Below, piece by piece: positions 6,349 through 7,449 of a DNA stretch of 7,449 bases. The stretch's first letter is position 1. Each line of letters starts with the position of its first letter. Below the pieces are notes generated by a model. The model ran no database searches and was not told the origin of the DNA. It worked only from the letters and a program-made list of their open reading frames with translations. Made by a program: the position numbers and the translations under genes. Source of the stretch: Clostridiales bacterium (GTDB lineage: Bacteria > Bacillota > Clostridia > Lachnospirales > Lachnospiraceae). The stretch is taken from the NCBI GenBank assembly GCA_021203285.1, contig JAJQBM010000287.1, positions 1 through 7,449 of the forward strand, written 5' to 3'.

Positions 6349-7128
6349 TCAGAAATCCGTGAAATTCTTCTCTTTTCTCTTCTCAAGGAAAGCAGTCATG
6401 CCCTCCGTCTTGTCATGGGTGGAGCAGGTCAGCCCGAAGAGATTTGCCTCGTACTCAACCGCGTTCCTGATATCCATGTCATAGCCGTTGTTGATCGCCG
6501 CCTTCGCCAGAGATACCGCATAGCTCGCGTTGCGCGCGATCTTGCCGGCCATCTTCTTCGCAGTCGCCATCAGCTCATCCTGCGGAACAACCTTGTTCAC
6601 CAGACCGATGCGATATGCCTCCTGCGCATCGATATTCGAGCAGGTGAAAATGATCTCCTTCGCGCGGCCCATGCCGACCAGCCGTGCCAGCCTCTGGGTA
6701 CCGCCGAAGCCCGGAATGATGCCGAGCCCCGTCTCCGGCTGTCCGAAGAGGGCGTTCTCAGACGCGATACGGATATCACAGGCCATGGAAATCTCGCATC
6801 CGCCGCCCAGCGCGAAGCCGTTGACCGCGGCAATGGTCACCTGACGCATATTCTGCAGTTTAAAGAAAGGATCCGATGCGCGCATACCGAATGCACGTCC
6901 GTCCGCTCCGCTGAAGTTCACCATCTCGGAGATGTCTGCCCCCGCGACGAAGGACTTCTCACCGGCTCCGGTCAGAATCACAACCTTGATCTCGCTGTTG
7001 GCCTCGATCTCCCCGAGCACCTCATTCAGCTCGGTTAAGGTCTCGCTGTTTAAAGCATTCAGAGCCTTCGGGCGGTTGATTGTGAGAACGGCGACAGGGC
7101 CTTCCACTTCCAATAACAAATTATTCAT
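6349..7128 (-). CDS. crt: Crotonase / 3-hydroxybutyryl-CoA dehydratase (short-chain enoyl-CoA hydratase)
   Basis: This 259-residue protein of the crotonase superfamily interconverts 3-hydroxybutyryl-CoA and crotonyl-CoA, the dehydration step of the acetyl-CoA to butyrate pathway. NRPKALNALNS (18-28), GEKSFVAGADISEM (56-69) and AAVNGFALGGGCEISMACD (100-118) are typical, with the oxyanion-hole backbone at A63/G64 and G109. Both catalytic glutamates of enoyl-CoA hydratase are kept: E112 in GGGCE and E132 in GQPETGLG. From memory it closely resembles clostridial Crt, including RPKALNALNS and TGAGEKSFVAGADISEM. The ATG at 7128 has AGGAGG 8 nt upstream, which rules out the in-frame TTG at 7164. In many butyrate producers crt sits in a crt-bcd-etfBA-hbd cluster; here it has its own promoter and terminator and no such neighbours within the window. 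Another role in acyl-CoA breakdown cannot be excluded. Confidence 0.92.
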   Translation of the reverse strand: MNNLLLEVEGPVAVLTINRPKALNALNSETLTELNEVLGEIEANSEIKVVILTGAGEKSFVAGADISEMVNFSGADGRAFGMRASDPFFKLQNMRQVTIAAVNGFALGGGCEISMACDIRIASENALFGQPETGLGIIPGFGGTQRLARLVGMGRAKEIIFTCSNIDAQEAYRIGLVNKVVPQDELMATAKKMAGKIARNASYAVSLAKAAINNGYDMDIRNAVEYEANLFGLTCSTHDKTEGMTAFLEKRKEKNFTDF

Positions 7129-7178
7129 GTTCTTTACCTCCTGAGTCTTTGATTCCGTTTTCAAAAATCACTGGAAAC

Positions 7179-7207
7179 ATTATACAACAGTCTCGTTAAA
7201 AAATAAA
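7179..7207 (-). promoter_or_regulatory. Promoter of crt
   Basis: A perfect TATAAT at 7179-7184 on the minus strand lies 17 nt after TTTATT (7202-7207, a weak -35). Transcription would start near 7172, giving a leader of about 44 nt before the crt ATG. Confidence 0.6.
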
Positions 7208-7210
7208 CAG
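7193..7210. promoter_or_regulatory. Rex-like operator overlapping the crt promoter
   Basis: The plus strand reads TCGTTAA-AAAA-TAAACAG, which matches 11 of 14 defined bases of the Rex consensus TTGTTAA-NNNN-TTAACAA with the correct 4-bp spacing. It covers the -35 and half the spacer of the crt promoter, where binding would block RNA polymerase. Rex is a NADH/NAD+-sensing repressor known to control crt operons in Clostridium. No rex gene is in the window, so this remains a prediction. Confidence 0.45.
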
Positions 7211-7223
7211 TTTTTTCTCCACA

Positions 7224-7241
7224 ATTTGTCCGCGGCAAAAT
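7224..7241. promoter_or_regulatory. Near-palindrome between two divergent promoters
   Basis: ATTT-GT-CCGCGG-CA-AAAT is an 18-bp near-palindrome (14 of 18 symmetric) with a GC-rich core in AT-rich surroundings. It lies between the crt -35 and the -35 of a plus-strand promoter candidate, a position suited to a shared operator. I do not recognise the cognate regulator. Confidence 0.3.
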
Positions 7242-7251
7242 AAGAAAAAAG

Positions 7252-7280
7252 CTGACATCATTTTTCTGCTGTGCTATACC
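7252..7280 (+). promoter_or_regulatory. Candidate plus-strand promoter divergent from crt
   Basis: CTGACA (7252-7257, five of six to TTGACA) is followed after 17 nt by TATACC (7275-7280), with TGC directly before it making an extended -10. Transcription would start near 7287, just ahead of an AGGAG ribosome binding site (7292-7296). Confidence 0.4.
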
Positions 7281-7302
7281 CTGACTTTTGCAGGAGAATA
7301 GA

Positions 7303-7330
7303 GTGAAAAATGCCCTCAACCTCAGTATTT
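7303..7330 (+). pseudogene. Start of a gene apparently cut by the insertion sequence
   Basis: AGGAG at 7292-7296 is followed after six bases by GTG at 7303, opening a frame that reads (M)KNALNLSI over nine codons before the inferred IS end at 7331. In the fused sequence the frame runs on into the IS and stops after 21 codons. Together with the promoter candidate just upstream, this suggests the 5' end of a former divergent gene. The fragment is far too short to identify and could be a chance frame. Confidence 0.3.
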
Positions 7331-7378
7331 TGGTGTGCTTCCCGTCAAGTAGACAATTAAAAAAATAAAAAGTTTTTC

Positions 7379-7400
7379 CTGCCCGGTTTATGCTGGGCAG
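7379..7400. terminator. Hairpin terminator inside the insertion sequence
   Basis: CTGCCC (7379-7384) and GGGCAG (7395-7400) pair, with one extra G-U pair, around an 8-nt loop. It sits just beyond the transposase stop codon. TTTTT follows directly on the plus strand; on the minus strand a small AAAAA-C-TTTTT hairpin and a T-rich run follow. It probably works in both directions and would shield crt from transposase transcription. Confidence 0.6.
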
Positions 7401-7403
7401 TTT

Positions 7404-7449
7404 TTATGCCGCATCCAACAGTTTTATTTTATGATATTCTGAAGGGGTC
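7404..7449 (-). CDS. C-terminal end of an IS3-like transposase (partial)
   Basis: On the minus strand a frame entering at the window edge reads TPSEYHKIKLLDAA and stops with TAA at 7404-7406. IS3/IS150-type transposases often end shortly after a (M)TP-x-E-Y/F-R/H motif following the last part of the DDE domain, which this resembles. With only 14 complete residues visible, family placement rests mainly on the adjacent inverted repeat. The first base (7449) belongs to a codon cut by the edge. Confidence 0.45.
   Translation of the reverse strand, partial: TPSEYHKIKLLDAA

Larger units (their letters stand above)
7331..7449 (-). mobile_element. End of an IS3-like insertion sequence (continues past the window)
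   Basis: The stretch starting TGGTGTGCTTCCCGTCAAGT and ending AGACA at 7355 has the form of an IS3-family terminal inverted repeat: it begins with TG, has a pyrimidine-rich centre and ends in GACA. Inside it follow an AT-rich stretch, a hairpin, and the stop codon of a minus-strand frame with a transposase-like C-terminus. The transposase reads towards this end, so it is the IS right end. A short target duplication would be expected just outside, ending at 7330. The other end lies outside the window, so completeness is unknown. Confidence 0.55.

Noticed and set aside
6025..7038. Plus-strand open frame of 337 codons
   Set aside because: It crosses the crt terminator and covers crt and marR in antisense; composition is typical of a shadow frame in GC-rich DNA.
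7310..7360. ATG at 7310 as the start of a small plus-strand gene
   Set aside because: It is 13 nt from the AGGAG site, a poor distance, and its frame runs into the IS end and stops; the GTG at 7303 has better spacing.
1..7449. CRISPR arrays, tRNA or rRNA genes, phage genes, defence or toxin-antitoxin systems
   Set aside because: I looked for repeat-spacer patterns, tRNA-like cloverleaves and small paired frames on both strands and saw none that I could support.

Overview
The window looks like chromosomal DNA from a spore-forming, butyrate-type member of the Clostridia, most likely Lachnospiraceae-like. Three things suggest this: a SleC-type spore cortex-lytic enzyme, a clostridial crotonase, and GC-rich genes separated by short AT-rich gaps with strong AGGAGG ribosome binding sites. 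This placement is inferred from gene content; no 16S or other marker is present.

Layout, left to right. (1) Positions 1-705, minus strand: an Mrp/NBP35-type iron-sulfur carrier ATPase, cut by the left edge. (2) 768-2633, minus: GlmS, glucosamine-6-phosphate synthase, with its own candidate promoter and no room for a glmS ribozyme in its leader. (3) 2720-4042, minus: a SleC-like enzyme with an N-terminal pro-region, a SpoIID-type lytic transglycosylase domain and a peptidoglycan-binding domain; its start codon is uncertain. (4) 4180-5646, plus: nicotinate phosphoribosyltransferase, divergent from sleC and followed by a perfect hairpin. (5) 5710-6186, minus: a MarR-family regulator, convergent with the NAPRT gene. 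(6) 6349-7128, minus: crotonase (3-hydroxybutyryl-CoA dehydratase, Crt) with a strong terminator. (7) 7129-7330: a regulatory region with the crt promoter, a Rex-like operator, a second palindrome and an apparent promoter facing the other way. (8) 7331-7449: the end of an IS3-like insertion sequence, with a terminal inverted repeat, a terminator and the last 14 complete codons of a transposase on the minus strand.

The genes are mostly housekeeping: Fe-S assembly, amino-sugar supply for the cell wall, spore germination, NAD salvage and the crotonyl-CoA step of butyrate formation. They do not form one pathway, and I do not see an undescribed multi-gene system. The most useful observations are regulatory or evolutionary. 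They are a Rex-like site over the crt promoter, an IS that seems to have inserted nine codons into a divergent gene, a conflict between promoter-like sequence and the annotated start of sleC, and a glmS leader without the usual ribozyme.
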